44,666 bases of DNA from SIAJ01 sp036266155 (lineage in GTDB: Bacteria; Planctomycetota; Planctomycetia; Gemmatales; Gemmataceae), in NCBI GenBank assembly GCA_036266155.1, contig DATANR010000087.1, positions 1 to 44,666 of the forward strand, in the 5' to 3' direction. Below, piece after piece: positions 25,001 to 32,454 of this stretch. The translations under genes were made by a program, and so were the position numbers. The number at the start of each line of letters is the position of its first letter. Within the stretch, counting starts at the first letter, position 1. The notes under the pieces were generated by a model that worked only from the letters and a program-made list of their open reading frames with translations, made no database searches and was not told the DNA's origin.

Positions 25001-25450
25001 GCGATTGAGCGCCACAAGAAAGTCGATCGTGCGTTCGCCCGAACGGCGTTCCGCATCGACGAGCTTCAGGAGCCGCGGGCCGGCGGGCAGTGTCTCCAGA
25101 TACGGCACCAGTTCCCGAGTCAGCACGTCGTCATATTTGAACGGAATCTTCTGGGCCGACTCCTCCACGAAAAAGTCGAACGGGTTGATCGGGACCAAAT
25201 CGGCGACCAGGTCGACGGAGACGGTCATCGTTCGCGCCGGCTTCAGGAAGACGACGCGGGCCAGGTGATTCGAGTAGGGGTCTTGCTGCCAGTTCAGAAA
25301 GTGCGGCTCCGGCTCGACGCGCAGCGAATATGCGAGCACCGGCGTGCGCGCATGCGGGGCCGGCCGCAGGCGAATCACGTGCGGATTCAGCGTGATTGGT
25401 CGGTCGTAACTGTACTTGGTGACATGCCGAAGCGCGACGCGGATGCCCAT
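22046..25450 (-). CDS. Transglutaminase-like protein fused to DUF2126
   Basis: 1134 residues. Residues about 1-290 are a transglutaminase-like protease: N-terminal domain MGIRVALRHVTKYSYDRPI, then the Cys in LGSGSCRDSSWLLVQLARQL, His in DLHAWAEIYV and Asp in WIGLDPTSG. The rest is DUF2126, with EWDVRLTMGGEPTFVGIDG, FGQGKWYPGESLPRWAFGC, DGRHTGTGGGNHVVLGG and YNPDTAEGRRGLVELRSFEM; this part is thought to be an amidoligase-type domain. Residues about 582-604 are an Arg/Ser/Pro-rich insert encoded by a palindrome (23639-23707) in the linker before VRTALCVEPRGGTVHVFMPP. The protein is central in the five-gene operon, with gaps of 21 and 13 bases. The full-length fusion is standard for the family. 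Confidence 0.95.
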   Translation of the reverse strand: MGIRVALRHVTKYSYDRPITLNPHVIRLRPAPHARTPVLAYSLRVEPEPHFLNWQQDPYSNHLARVVFLKPARTMTVSVDLVADLVPINPFDFFVEESAQKIPFKYDDVLTRELVPYLETLPAGPRLLKLVDAERRSGERTIDFLVALNRSIYERVKYVIRHEPGVQTPEETLTLGSGSCRDSSWLLVQLARQLGLAARFCSGYLIQLVADEKPLEGPAGPTVDFTDLHAWAEIYVPGAGWIGLDPTSGLLASEGHIPLACSADPQTAAPITGSFAWEERPGVKDDKVEEKFDFMMSATRLKEAPRVTLPYTDQQWQAINALGRSVDRDLREWDVRLTMGGEPTFVGIDGRDAEEWNTAALGPVKRERAVDLLKRLRDRFAPNGLLHFGQGKWYPGESLPRWAFGCYWRRDREPIWRNPSLIAEENGNDGFTAADARRFITTLAAGLDVDPKYAVEGFEDAFYYLWRECRLPSNVDPHDSKLDNPEDRARLMHVFEQGLKSVVGYALPLRRSYAGNPRWESGSWFLRGERMYLIPGDSPMGYRLPLDSMPWEVEGERQFQEPLDPFAERSLLRQVLPMVQSPAGRERERPVEHSPRSLTLPARRDSASIVRTALCVEPRGGTVHVFMPPVRFLEDYLDLVAAIETAAAQLEMPVRIEGYKPPSDHRINSLNVTPDPGVVEVNVHPAHSWEEAVENTEAVYEDARLSRLAAEKFMLDGRHTGTGGGNHVVLGGPTAADSPFLRRPDLLRSLVGFWVNHPSLSYLFSGMFVGPTSQHPRVDEARHDALRELEIAFSQVPPAGAPTPPAWLVDRLFRHLLVDATGNTHRTEFCIDKLYNPDTAEGRRGLVELRSFEMPPDARMSCAQQLLLRALVSWFWRKPYERELVRWGTAIHDRFMLPHFVADDLNDVLSELRDQGGYAFDLAWFAPHVEFRFPTYGTVSNRGVDLELRAAIEPWHVLGEEVAGSGTARYVDSSVERVQVKVRGLTDPRHIVTCNGRRVPLHPTGTNGEFVAGVRYRAWQPPSCLHPTIGVHSPLVFDVLDTWNDRSIGGCIYHVAHPGGRAHETFPVNAREAEGRRLARFFAFGHTPGSVTVPPVERNRDFPFTLDLRQAEPELPSAPNVERPTVRRSAAVVS
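23639..23707. repeat. Palindromic repeat inserted in frame in the DUF2126 gene
   Basis: Arms of 28 bp (23639-23666 and 23680-23707, two mismatches) surround a 13-base loop; the arm core is GGGAGCGTAAGCGACCGG. It encodes about 23 residues of low-complexity Arg/Ser/Pro sequence in a linker and keeps the frame open. Same overall design (about 25-bp arm, 13-base loop) as the element in the GT2 gene. Confidence 0.88.
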
Positions 25451-25471
25451 CGGTTCAACTTTCGAGGAGTG

Positions 25472-26473
25472 TCATTGTTGTTTCTGCGTCATGCCGCCCA
25501 TCGACTGCGTCTGGTTCATTGTCGGCGGCGTAAACTCGGCGGCGAAGAACGTGTGATAGATCGAGTCGCCGATGCCGTGGATCGAGTCGACGACATTGGT
25601 CAGCGATTCATGCAGTCCATCGCGGATCACGTCACCGATCGACTGATGATCGAGCCACCAAATCAATTCCCGAACCTTCGACTCCGGCTCAGTAGGTGTT
25701 CGGCCAGGACCTGAACCGGCTGCGGCGGCGAGAGCGGTTTCACATTCCCACAAGCACCGCCGGACCGAGCGCGGAAACTGGTCGTCGAAGATCAAGAACT
25801 CCGCGACGGCAGCGCCCGGATCGACCGGCAGCGGCCGCGGCTTCTTGTGGAACGGCTCGTAGCCGGAACAACTCATCAGAATCGCGACCCAGTGGGCGGC
25901 GTCCGTCGGCGAACCGACGTCTTCGAGTTGCGGCAAGATCGTGTGATACTTGACGTCGAGAATCCGCGCCGTCTGCGAACCGCGTTCGAGATGAGCGCCG
26001 AGCCGAAAGAACTCCCACGCCTCGCCGTGCGCCATCGTCGCGTCGCAGATGCCGTGAACGAGCTGATTGATGCGCCGCACCTGCGCATAAAACTCGTGCC
26101 GGTTGCCGTCGTATATCTCGCGGCACGCCGGGCTCTTCATCCATAGATAGTAGAAATTGATCCGCTCCCACATTTCGACCGAGATCACTTCGCGGATGAT
26201 GCGGGCGTTCTCGCGGGCGGCTGCCAGCGAGGCGATGATGCTGCATGGATTGTCCGGGTCCCAGGTCATCGATTCCTGGACCGTCTCGGCCGTCGCATCT
26301 TTTTTGAAATCGTGAATGCCGCTGATGATGAGCACCGGCCGCCATTGTTGCTCGACGGGAACGTGAAAATCGAGCAGAAGGGTGTGGTTCACCTCCAGGA
26401 CGCGGGCGGTGTTCTCCGCGCGTTCCAGATAACGGGCCAACCAGTAGCAGTGCTCGGCAACGCGTGAAATCAT
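25472..26473 (-). CDS. Alpha-E domain protein (DUF403)
   Basis: 333 residues, all one helical alpha-E domain, starting MISRVAEHCYWLARYLERAE with the conserved RYLERAENTAR and later AWEFFRLGAHLERGSQTARI. The end (MNQTQSMGGMTQKQQ) is a short polar tail. Alpha-E proteins are found beside the permuted ATP-grasp and transglutaminases and are proposed to assist or modify peptide formation; no reaction has been shown to my knowledge. It overlaps the upstream ATP-grasp gene by 4 bp (ATGA). This is the separate version of the domain fused into the 843-residue protein further down the operon. Confidence 0.94.
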   Translation of the reverse strand: MISRVAEHCYWLARYLERAENTARVLEVNHTLLLDFHVPVEQQWRPVLIISGIHDFKKDATAETVQESMTWDPDNPCSIIASLAAARENARIIREVISVEMWERINFYYLWMKSPACREIYDGNRHEFYAQVRRINQLVHGICDATMAHGEAWEFFRLGAHLERGSQTARILDVKYHTILPQLEDVGSPTDAAHWVAILMSCSGYEPFHKKPRPLPVDPGAAVAEFLIFDDQFPRSVRRCLWECETALAAAAGSGPGRTPTEPESKVRELIWWLDHQSIGDVIRDGLHESLTNVVDSIHGIGDSIYHTFFAAEFTPPTMNQTQSMGGMTQKQQ

Positions 26474-28005
26474 GTGTTCGCTGGCCCACCGACGGACGTC
26501 GGTGGGCTTTCCAATACCCAGGTGTCCTTCGAGCCGCCGCCCTGGCTGCTATTGACCACGAGCGAGCCCTTCACCAGAGCCGTGCGCGTCAAGCCGCCGG
26601 GGAGGACCCAGGTCGACTTCCCCGTGATGATGTATGGCCGTAAGTCGACGTGGCGTGGGGCAATTCCTTCGTCTGTCCAGGTTGGGCACGTTGAGAGTGT
26701 TACAACCGGCTGGGCGATGTAGTTCCGGGGATTGTCGCGAATCTTGTCGGCGAATTCGTTGCGTTGAGCCGCCGTGCTCGATGGGCCCATCAGCATGCCG
26801 TAGCCGCCCGACTCGTTGACTGCTTTGACTACCAGCTCGCCAAGGTGGTCGAGTGTATACGCGCTGTCATCCGGCCGGGCACAGATGTACGTCTTCACGT
26901 TCTGAAGGATCGGCTCTTCGGACAGGTAGAACCGAATCATGTCCTCGACATACGGGTAGACAGCCTTGTCATCCGCCACGCCGGTGCCGACGGCGTTCGC
27001 GAGCGTCACGTTGCCGGCTCGATAAGCGCGGAACAGGCCGGGCACGCCGAGCAGGCTGTCTGGTCGGAACGCTTCCGGATCGAGGAAGTCGTCGTCGAGC
27101 CGGCGATAGATGACGTCGACGCGCTGCGGTCCGCGTGTCGTCTTCAAATAAACAAAGTCGTCGTGAACCACGAGGTCCTGGCCGAGCACCAGCTCGATGC
27201 CCATGTGCCGTGCCAGGAAGCTGTGCTCGAAATATGCCGAGTTATACGGCCCCGGCGAGAGGAGTACCACGCAGGGCGGGCTCTCGGCGCTAGTCGGCGC
27301 CACGGATGCCAGAGCTTCGCGCAAACGATGCGGATAGTCCTCGACCCGACGGACGCGGATGTCCTGAAAGAGGTGCGGGAACACCTTCTTCATGACGGTC
27401 CGATTTTCGAGGACGTAGCTCACGCCCGATGGCGTTCGGCCATTGTCCTCGAGCACCAGGAACTGGCCCCGGTCATCGCGAATGAGGTCGGTGCCGCAGA
27501 TGTGGATGTAGACTCCGCCAGGCGGGACGAAGCCGATCATCTCCTTGCGAAAACCCTTCGAACCCAGCACCAGATCGGATGGGACGACGTTTTCCTTCAG
27601 GATGCGCTGGTCGTGATAGACGTCGTGCAGGAACAGATTCAACGCGCGGATGCGCTGAATGAGGCCGGCCTCTTGAATGACCCACTCGCTCGCGGGAATT
27701 GGGCGGGGGATCAGATCAAACGGGAAGATCTTCTCAGTGCCGCGCAGGTCGGAGTAGACGGAAAACGTGATGCCTTGATTGATAAAGGCGAGATCGGCGC
27801 TCGTCCGCCGGGCCTGGAAATCTTCGATGCCGAGTTTGCCGAGACGATCGACGAGGGCGGCACAATGCTTGTGGGGCGCCGCCGTTCGGTCGAATAGCTC
27901 GTCCCACGCCGAATGATGAGCGCGATAACCTGCAAATATTTTTGCGGCGCCATGCGGGCCCGTTGCCGGTCCAGCACTAGCTCTGGGAGAGAGAAGCGAG
28001 TTCAT
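26470..28005 (-). CDS. Circularly permuted type 2 ATP-grasp protein (DUF404/DUF407)
   Basis: 511 residues, first gene of the five-gene operon. ATG at 28005 with AGAGG a few bases upstream. Motifs: GITFSVYSDLRG, VLENRTVMKKVFPHLFQD, LLSPGPYNSAYFEHSFLARH, VDVIYRRLDDDFLDP, the nucleotide lysine and glycine loop VVKAVNESGGYGMLMG, and SSQGGGSKDTWVL near the end. The intact GGYGM loop indicates an active ATP site, unlike the fused paralogue. It likely forms amide bonds on a peptide or amino-acid substrate with the alpha-E and transglutaminase partners. The last residues (PPTSVGGPANT) are encoded by a small palindrome (26484-26507), so the natural C-terminus probably ended soon after DTWVLE. Confidence 0.95.
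   Translation of the reverse strand: MNSLLSPRASAGPATGPHGAAKIFAGYRAHHSAWDELFDRTAAPHKHCAALVDRLGKLGIEDFQARRTSADLAFINQGITFSVYSDLRGTEKIFPFDLIPRPIPASEWVIQEAGLIQRIRALNLFLHDVYHDQRILKENVVPSDLVLGSKGFRKEMIGFVPPGGVYIHICGTDLIRDDRGQFLVLEDNGRTPSGVSYVLENRTVMKKVFPHLFQDIRVRRVEDYPHRLREALASVAPTSAESPPCVVLLSPGPYNSAYFEHSFLARHMGIELVLGQDLVVHDDFVYLKTTRGPQRVDVIYRRLDDDFLDPEAFRPDSLLGVPGLFRAYRAGNVTLANAVGTGVADDKAVYPYVEDMIRFYLSEEPILQNVKTYICARPDDSAYTLDHLGELVVKAVNESGGYGMLMGPSSTAAQRNEFADKIRDNPRNYIAQPVVTLSTCPTWTDEGIAPRHVDLRPYIITGKSTWVLPGGLTRTALVKGSLVVNSSQGGGSKDTWVLESPPTSVGGPANT
26484..26507. repeat. Short palindrome at the 3' end of the ATP-grasp gene
   Basis: GCCCACCGACG (26484-26494) and its exact complement CGTCGGTGGGC (26497-26507) are separated by two bases. 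It encodes the PPTSVGGP end of the ATP-grasp protein just before the ATGA overlap with the alpha-E gene. Confidence 0.7.
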
Positions 28006-28273
28006 TAGCCTCTTTGTGCAACAGACATGGGCACCGGTGCCTCGAAGACGAGCAGCCAGGCCCTGAGACTATTCGATATTCGCGAGCAATTGAGCCATTG
28101 TGTTCGAGTGGCCTTCGTAAAGCAATTAGAATGCCCGGAAAACGGCATGGCACGACGCGGAGAAAGAATTCTGGCGAAAGGTCAGCAGTGGCGCTGCGAG
28201 TTCGCAGTTTGACGAAGTTCTCGTAGAATCGAATGGACCCGACTTAGTCCCGCCAACAACAGCAAATCCGCCG
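28006..28273. other. Divergent intergenic region: amidoligase operon and pseudokinase gene
   Basis: This 268-base gap must hold the promoters of the five-gene minus-strand operon and of the plus-strand pseudokinase. TTGACG (28209-28214) and TAGAAT (28224-28229) are present but only nine bases apart, so they do not make a standard promoter. No repeat or RNA element is recognised. Confidence 0.5.
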
Positions 28274-29839
28274 ATGTCTCACGCCGCTACGAGCGAATTT
28301 TTCGAGGCTCTTCGCACCGGTCGGCTTCTCGACGATGACCGGATTGACGAGTTGCGCGCCCGGCCCGAATCCACCTGGGGCGATTTAATTTCAGTGTCGA
28401 ACTACGCCCAGGAACGTGGCTGGCTGACACCCTATCAGATCCAGGAACTTCGCGAGGGTCGCGGCAGCGGCTTGGTGGTCGGCGGCTATCGCATCTTTGA
28501 CAAGGTGAATGACGGGCCCGCCGGAGCAACCTACAAGGCGCTGCATCCCGCGCTTCATAGTCCGGTGTCCTTGCGACTGTTGAAGCTCGATTGGTTGGCC
28601 CCAGCGGACACGATGGCCGCGTACCTCGAACGCACGCACGCCGCGACGCTGGTGCAAAGCCCGCATGTCGTTACCATCCTCGACGCGGGCACGCATGGTG
28701 ACGCTCCTTATGTCGTCCAGGATTATTTGGATGGCTGCGACCTCTTCCGCCTTGTCAATGAGATGGGCGCGCTGCCCGTTGGTCTCGCTTGTGAGTACAC
28801 GCGGCAAGCGGCCCTTGCCGTCAAGGCGGCCCACGACAAAGGCGTGTCCCACGGCGACGTGACGCCGTACTCGCTGTTCCTGACTCCGGTCAAGCGCGTG
28901 ACGGGGATGAACGGCGACGTGTCGATCCGTCCCCGGCCGGGCGCGATCATCAAGCTCGCCGAGTTGGCGTTGAGTCCGCAACGGCCTCCCATCGGCGAAC
29001 TGAGCTTTGGACAATCTGATCGTGTCGGCCACGTCGAATTCTTGCCGCCCGAACGCATCACGAGCGGCGAGCGCACACCGGCCGGCGACCTGTACGGGCT
29101 CGGCGCAACGATGTATTTCCTGCTCACGACTCGGCCGCCGCAAGGCGGCACGTCCGCGGTCGAGACGCTGCTCAACCTTCAGAACGCCGAGCCGTTGCCG
29201 ATCGAGTCGATCAAGCCGGATGTGCCGCCGACATTGGCAGTACTGATTCGTCAACTACTCAGCCGTGACGTAACTCTGCGGGCGCCGATCGATCGCGTCA
29301 TCGAAACACTGTTGCCCTTCTGCGAACCATCGGCCATGCCAGGCGCCACGCCAGTGGACGTCCCAGTGCTCGTCGCCTCGGAGACGATGAGCCTCCCCAG
29401 CGTACCAGACGCGATCCCGGTCGCCAAGAATCTCGATCGGCTTGATGCGGAGACGGCCGAGCCGTTTGCTGAACCCATTGCGAATTCGCCGTTGCCCTTC
29501 GCTCCGTCTGCCGAACAGCCGCTCGTCGAGCCGATGTCGGCCACGCACCTCACGCCCGAAGTGCACCCACTCGACGAGCACCACGACGGCCATCAGGAAG
29601 CGTTTGAGCACACGGCGATGGGGGCCGACAAGCCACGGGCGCCGCGACCCAAAGTGCAGGCGACCGGCAAGAATAAGGCGATGATCATTGCCGGCCTGGT
29701 TCTGCATCTGACGGGCACATGCCTGTGCCTCGGCTTCCTCGGCATCATTCCCAATCCGTTCGCCAAGTCGACACCGTCAGATCCGCCCAAGGTCATCAAG
29801 AACGTGAGCACAACCCCGTCCAAAGGGAAGAACAAGTAG
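28274..29839 (+). CDS. Membrane-anchored serine/threonine pseudokinase-like protein
   Basis: 521 residues with a Hanks-type kinase fold (about 70-350) that has lost its catalytic residues. The VAIK lysine position is Arg101 in VSLRLLK, HRDLKPxN reads HGDVTPYS (193-200; Asp195 kept, Lys and Asn lost) and DFG reads ELA (230-232). The C-lobe is recognisable (VEFLPPERI, GDLYGLGATMYFLLT). N-terminal residues 1-66 form a small helical domain common in planctomycete kinases. A Pro/Ala-rich linker leads to one transmembrane helix (469-491) and a short polar tail. A scaffold or sensor role is likely. It is divergent from the amidoligase operon and nine bases ahead of the isomerase gene. Confidence 0.9.
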   Translation: MSHAATSEFFEALRTGRLLDDDRIDELRARPESTWGDLISVSNYAQERGWLTPYQIQELREGRGSGLVVGGYRIFDKVNDGPAGATYKALHPALHSPVSLRLLKLDWLAPADTMAAYLERTHAATLVQSPHVVTILDAGTHGDAPYVVQDYLDGCDLFRLVNEMGALPVGLACEYTRQAALAVKAAHDKGVSHGDVTPYSLFLTPVKRVTGMNGDVSIRPRPGAIIKLAELALSPQRPPIGELSFGQSDRVGHVEFLPPERITSGERTPAGDLYGLGATMYFLLTTRPPQGGTSAVETLLNLQNAEPLPIESIKPDVPPTLAVLIRQLLSRDVTLRAPIDRVIETLLPFCEPSAMPGATPVDVPVLVASETMSLPSVPDAIPVAKNLDRLDAETAEPFAEPIANSPLPFAPSAEQPLVEPMSATHLTPEVHPLDEHHDGHQEAFEHTAMGADKPRAPRPKVQATGKNKAMIIAGLVLHLTGTCLCLGFLGIIPNPFAKSTPSDPPKVIKNVSTTPSKGKNK

Positions 29840-29847
29840 CCGAGTCC

Positions 29848-30675
29848 ATGAAGCTTTGCATCAGCCAGGCGACCACGCTTTCCGCGGCATTTGCGGATGA
29901 CTTGAGTGCGTTCGCGGATGTCGGCTGGACCGCCGTGGAACTGTGGTTGACCAAGCTCGAAAAGCACCTCGAAACGTCAACGATCGACGCGACACGCCAA
30001 CTCTTTCAAGACAAGAAGATTCTGCCCGTCGCGGCTGCGTATCAGGGCGGTTTGCTATTGTCGCAAGGGGAACAAAGGAAGGCGCACTTCGATCACTTTC
30101 GTCGCCGGTTGGAGCTTTGTCAGGCGCTCGGCATACCGACGATGCTGCTTGTCGCCGACTTTGTGGCTGCATTGGGGGACGCCGGACGCTACGCCGCAAG
30201 CGGCGGGCTTCAGCGGGCGGTCGTGTCGCTCACCCAGGCAGCGCAGTGGGCAGCCGCGTTTGATGTGCGCCTCGCTCTCGAATTTCGCGGCTCGGACGCA
30301 TTCTGCACCAATCTCGAATCAGCACTCGGCCTTGTCGGCCAGTGCGGCGAGCCGAATGTCGGCCTCTGTCTCGACCTGTTCCACTATTACAAGGGGCCGA
30401 GCAAGACCGAGGATCTCGCGGGCCTGACGCGTGCCAACTTGGCACATGTGCAATTCTGCGATATGGCCGGTGTGCCGCGTGAATTGATGACCGATGCCGA
30501 CCGCGTGCTGCCGGGTGACGGCGACTTTCATTTCGGGCCCATCGTCGAGATGCTCAAACGCATCGGTTACCAAGGCTACGTGTCCTTGGAGGTGATGAAC
30601 CCCGTCTTCTGGCAAATGAAGCTGACGCAAGTGGCAGAGTTGGGGCTGATGGCCTTACGGCGGGTTATTGATTAG
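29848..30675 (+). CDS. Sugar phosphate isomerase/epimerase-type TIM barrel protein
   Basis: 275 residues from the ATG at 29848, eight bases past the pseudokinase stop. AP-endonuclease-2/xylose-isomerase-like TIM barrel: MKLCISQATTL start, and metal-binding positions in LALEFRG (Glu), GLCLDLFHYYKG (Asp, His), AHVQFCDMAG (His, Asp) and YVSLEVMN (Glu). Family members isomerise or epimerise sugars, inositols or hydroxypyruvate; the substrate cannot be told. Residues encoded at 30187-30206 (RYAASGG) come from a dispersed palindrome. The stop overlaps the end of the opposite-strand ATP-grasp gene by 4 bp. A longer reading from 29719 lies inside the pseudokinase gene and is rejected. Confidence 0.9.
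   Translation: MKLCISQATTLSAAFADDLSAFADVGWTAVELWLTKLEKHLETSTIDATRQLFQDKKILPVAAAYQGGLLLSQGEQRKAHFDHFRRRLELCQALGIPTMLLVADFVAALGDAGRYAASGGLQRAVVSLTQAAQWAAAFDVRLALEFRGSDAFCTNLESALGLVGQCGEPNVGLCLDLFHYYKGPSKTEDLAGLTRANLAHVQFCDMAGVPRELMTDADRVLPGDGDFHFGPIVEMLKRIGYQGYVSLEVMNPVFWQMKLTQVAELGLMALRRVID
30187..30206. repeat. CGCTACGCCGCAAGCGGCGG repeat, copy 2
   Basis: Exact copy inside the isomerase gene, read as RYAASGG in the loop after VAALGDAG. Confidence 0.8.
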
Positions 30676-31700
30676 GGCACGCTACGCCGCAAGCGGCGGA
30701 GGGCGTTGGCCACCAGGCCTTGGATGAAATCCGCGAAGTCCAATCCCATCGCTTTGAGGCCCTCGACCACAATCAGGCTGTTAATGTGGGGATTCGGGTT
30801 CACCTCGATGACAAAGGGTTCACCTGCCTCGGTGACGCGCAGATCGACGCGGGCATAGTCGCGCATGCCGATGAGGCAGTAGGCGGTCGTGCAAATCTCC
30901 TCCACACGCTCGGCCAGCGGTGATTCGAGCGCGATGGCGCTGACGAGATTTGTCGATTTGTACTCGACCGATTGTTCATCCCATTTGGCGGCATAGGAGT
31001 AGATCGGCAAGCGCTCGTCGCCGGGCGGGAACGTAAACTTCAACTCTGCCGGCGGTATAATCCGCAACCGGCCATCCAATGGATCTTCAAACATGTTGAC
31101 GTGCAGTTCACGGCCATGAATGAATTCTTCCACCAGGACCGGCCCGCCGTATTTCGCCAAAACATGCGCGACGCGCGCTTCGAGTTCGGCTTGTGTGTTG
31201 ACGACGGACCCCTGATCGATGCCGACGCTCGCATCCTGACAAGCCGGCTTCACAATGGCCGGCCAACGATGCGGCCATGCTGCGGCCGGCAAGTGCTCGA
31301 TCACCTGGAACGGCGCGCTGCGAACGCCAGCACCAGCGAGGACGTACTTCGTGCGTATCTTATCGCGCGCCAGCGCGAGCCCGAATGAACCCGCGCCGGT
31401 GAACGGTACGCCGAACGACTCGAGAAACGCGGCATTGTGAATCTCGGTCTCGGTCCGATCGGCCTCACCCTCGAACAGATTGAAGACGGCATCCGGCGTC
31501 CAGTCCTTGAGCTTATCCAGCAGGTTGCGCGGCTCGCGGGAGTAGCCAAATTGTTCCACCGCATAATTGTCGGCAGGTAAGACCTTGGCAATCTCCTCCA
31601 ACGTTTCGAGGACATCGATTTCGGAGGCGTAATCCGGATGCTCGCGCGGCAGAACCGGGAGGTTGTAAAGCAGCAGGATGCGTGGCAGACGAGTCGCCAA
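30672..31700 (-). CDS. D-alanine-D-alanine-ligase-like ATP-grasp protein
   Basis: 342 residues from a TTG at 31700, preferred because GGAGG lies eight bases upstream; another TTG at 31715 would add five residues. ATP-grasp motifs: ALARDKIRTKYVLAGAGV, AIVKPACQDASVGI (lysine and loop), VLVEEFIHGRELHVNMF and the metal-binding FVIEVNPNPHI. This is the D-Ala-D-Ala ligase fold, which joins two amino acids or other carboxylates with ATP. Context (FabZ-like, TrmB) does not point to cell-wall synthesis, and true Ddl N-terminal motifs are not obvious, so the substrate is open. The C-terminus RRLRRSVP is encoded by a dispersed palindrome (30680-30699). Confidence 0.9.
   Translation of the reverse strand: MATRLPRILLLYNLPVLPREHPDYASEIDVLETLEEIAKVLPADNYAVEQFGYSREPRNLLDKLKDWTPDAVFNLFEGEADRTETEIHNAAFLESFGVPFTGAGSFGLALARDKIRTKYVLAGAGVRSAPFQVIEHLPAAAWPHRWPAIVKPACQDASVGIDQGSVVNTQAELEARVAHVLAKYGGPVLVEEFIHGRELHVNMFEDPLDGRLRIIPPAELKFTFPPGDERLPIYSYAAKWDEQSVEYKSTNLVSAIALESPLAERVEEICTTAYCLIGMRDYARVDLRVTEAGEPFVIEVNPNPHINSLIVVEGLKAMGLDFADFIQGLVANALRRLRRSVP
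30680..30699. repeat. CGCTACGCCGCAAGCGGCGG repeat, copy 3
   Basis: Exact copy at the very end of the ATP-grasp gene (minus strand), where it encodes RRLRRS before the stop, and five bases after the isomerase stop on the plus strand. It may have been inserted in the short gap between two convergent genes and extended one of them. Confidence 0.8.
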
Positions 31701-31716
31701 GGTGTCGGCCTCCAAT

Positions 31717-32454
31717 TCAAGGCGCCGGCGTTTCGTTGGGCCGAAATTCCGTGAACGGCCCCTCCAGGCCAGGGTCGGCCGCGAGTGTCATGGGCAACCG
31801 GTCGCTCGTCCGTTCGTAGGCGGCCCGATAAATGGGCCGGCCTTCCTTGCGGAACTTGCGTTCGAAATTGGTCAGGTAGTCCATGTCGTGTCGCGGTTCC
31901 GTGGCCGCGGGCGGTGGTAATTCACGATACGCAGATCCCAGGTCGCGCACGATCTGCGTCATGATGCCGAAATACGCCTCGACGTCGGTGGCGATCAGCA
32001 GTCGGCCTCCGGAATGAAGCACGCGTCCCGCAATATGTGCGAATTCCGGCGTGAACACGCGGCGCTTGCGATGCCGGGCCTTCCACCACGGGTCCGGGAA
32101 ATAGACGTGCACCGCATCCACCGACTGCGGTGCAACCTGATCGCGTAGCACGGCCCGCCCGTCGGCGCACGCGACGCGCACATTGGTCAATTGACGCAGC
32201 AGCAAACGCGTGGCGGCGTAGTACTGGTACTTGCGCATGATTTCGATGCCGAGGAAGTTGGTCCCCGGTTGGGCCGCGCCTGCCGTTGTTAAGAAAAGGC
32301 CCTTGCCGAAGCCGACTTCTATTTCGACCGGATTGTCGTTGCCAAAGAGATCACGCCAGACGATTGGTGGGGCGGGCGTTCCGCGCGGCACATCCGACAA
32401 CATGAACGGCGCCAGCTCTTCGACCGGAAGCTTTTTAGTACGGCGCACGCTCAA
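31717..32454 (-). CDS. trmB: tRNA (guanine-N7-)-methyltransferase TrmB
   Basis: 245 residues. SAM-binding motif VEIEVGFGKGLFL, then GIEIMRKY and the TrmB signature VYFPDPWWKARHRKRRVF, then the C-terminal TNFERKFRKEGRPIY. It methylates G46 in the variable loop of tRNAs using SAM. The start is taken as the TTG at 32454, overlapping the upstream stop as TTGA; a GTG two codons later is an alternative. It sits between a FabZ-like dehydratase and an ATP-grasp protein on one transcript; this neighbour set is unlikely to be functional and more likely a growth-linked operon. Confidence 0.95.
   Translation of the reverse strand: MSVRRTKKLPVEELAPFMLSDVPRGTPAPPIVWRDLFGNDNPVEIEVGFGKGLFLTTAGAAQPGTNFLGIEIMRKYQYYAATRLLLRQLTNVRVACADGRAVLRDQVAPQSVDAVHVYFPDPWWKARHRKRRVFTPEFAHIAGRVLHSGGRLLIATDVEAYFGIMTQIVRDLGSAYRELPPPAATEPRHDMDYLTNFERKFRKEGRPIYRAAYERTSDRLPMTLAADPGLEGPFTEFRPNETPAP

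Noticed and set aside
28209..28229. TTGACG and TAGAAT as a promoter for the pseudokinase
   Set aside because: The spacer is only nine bases, far from the 16-18 needed.
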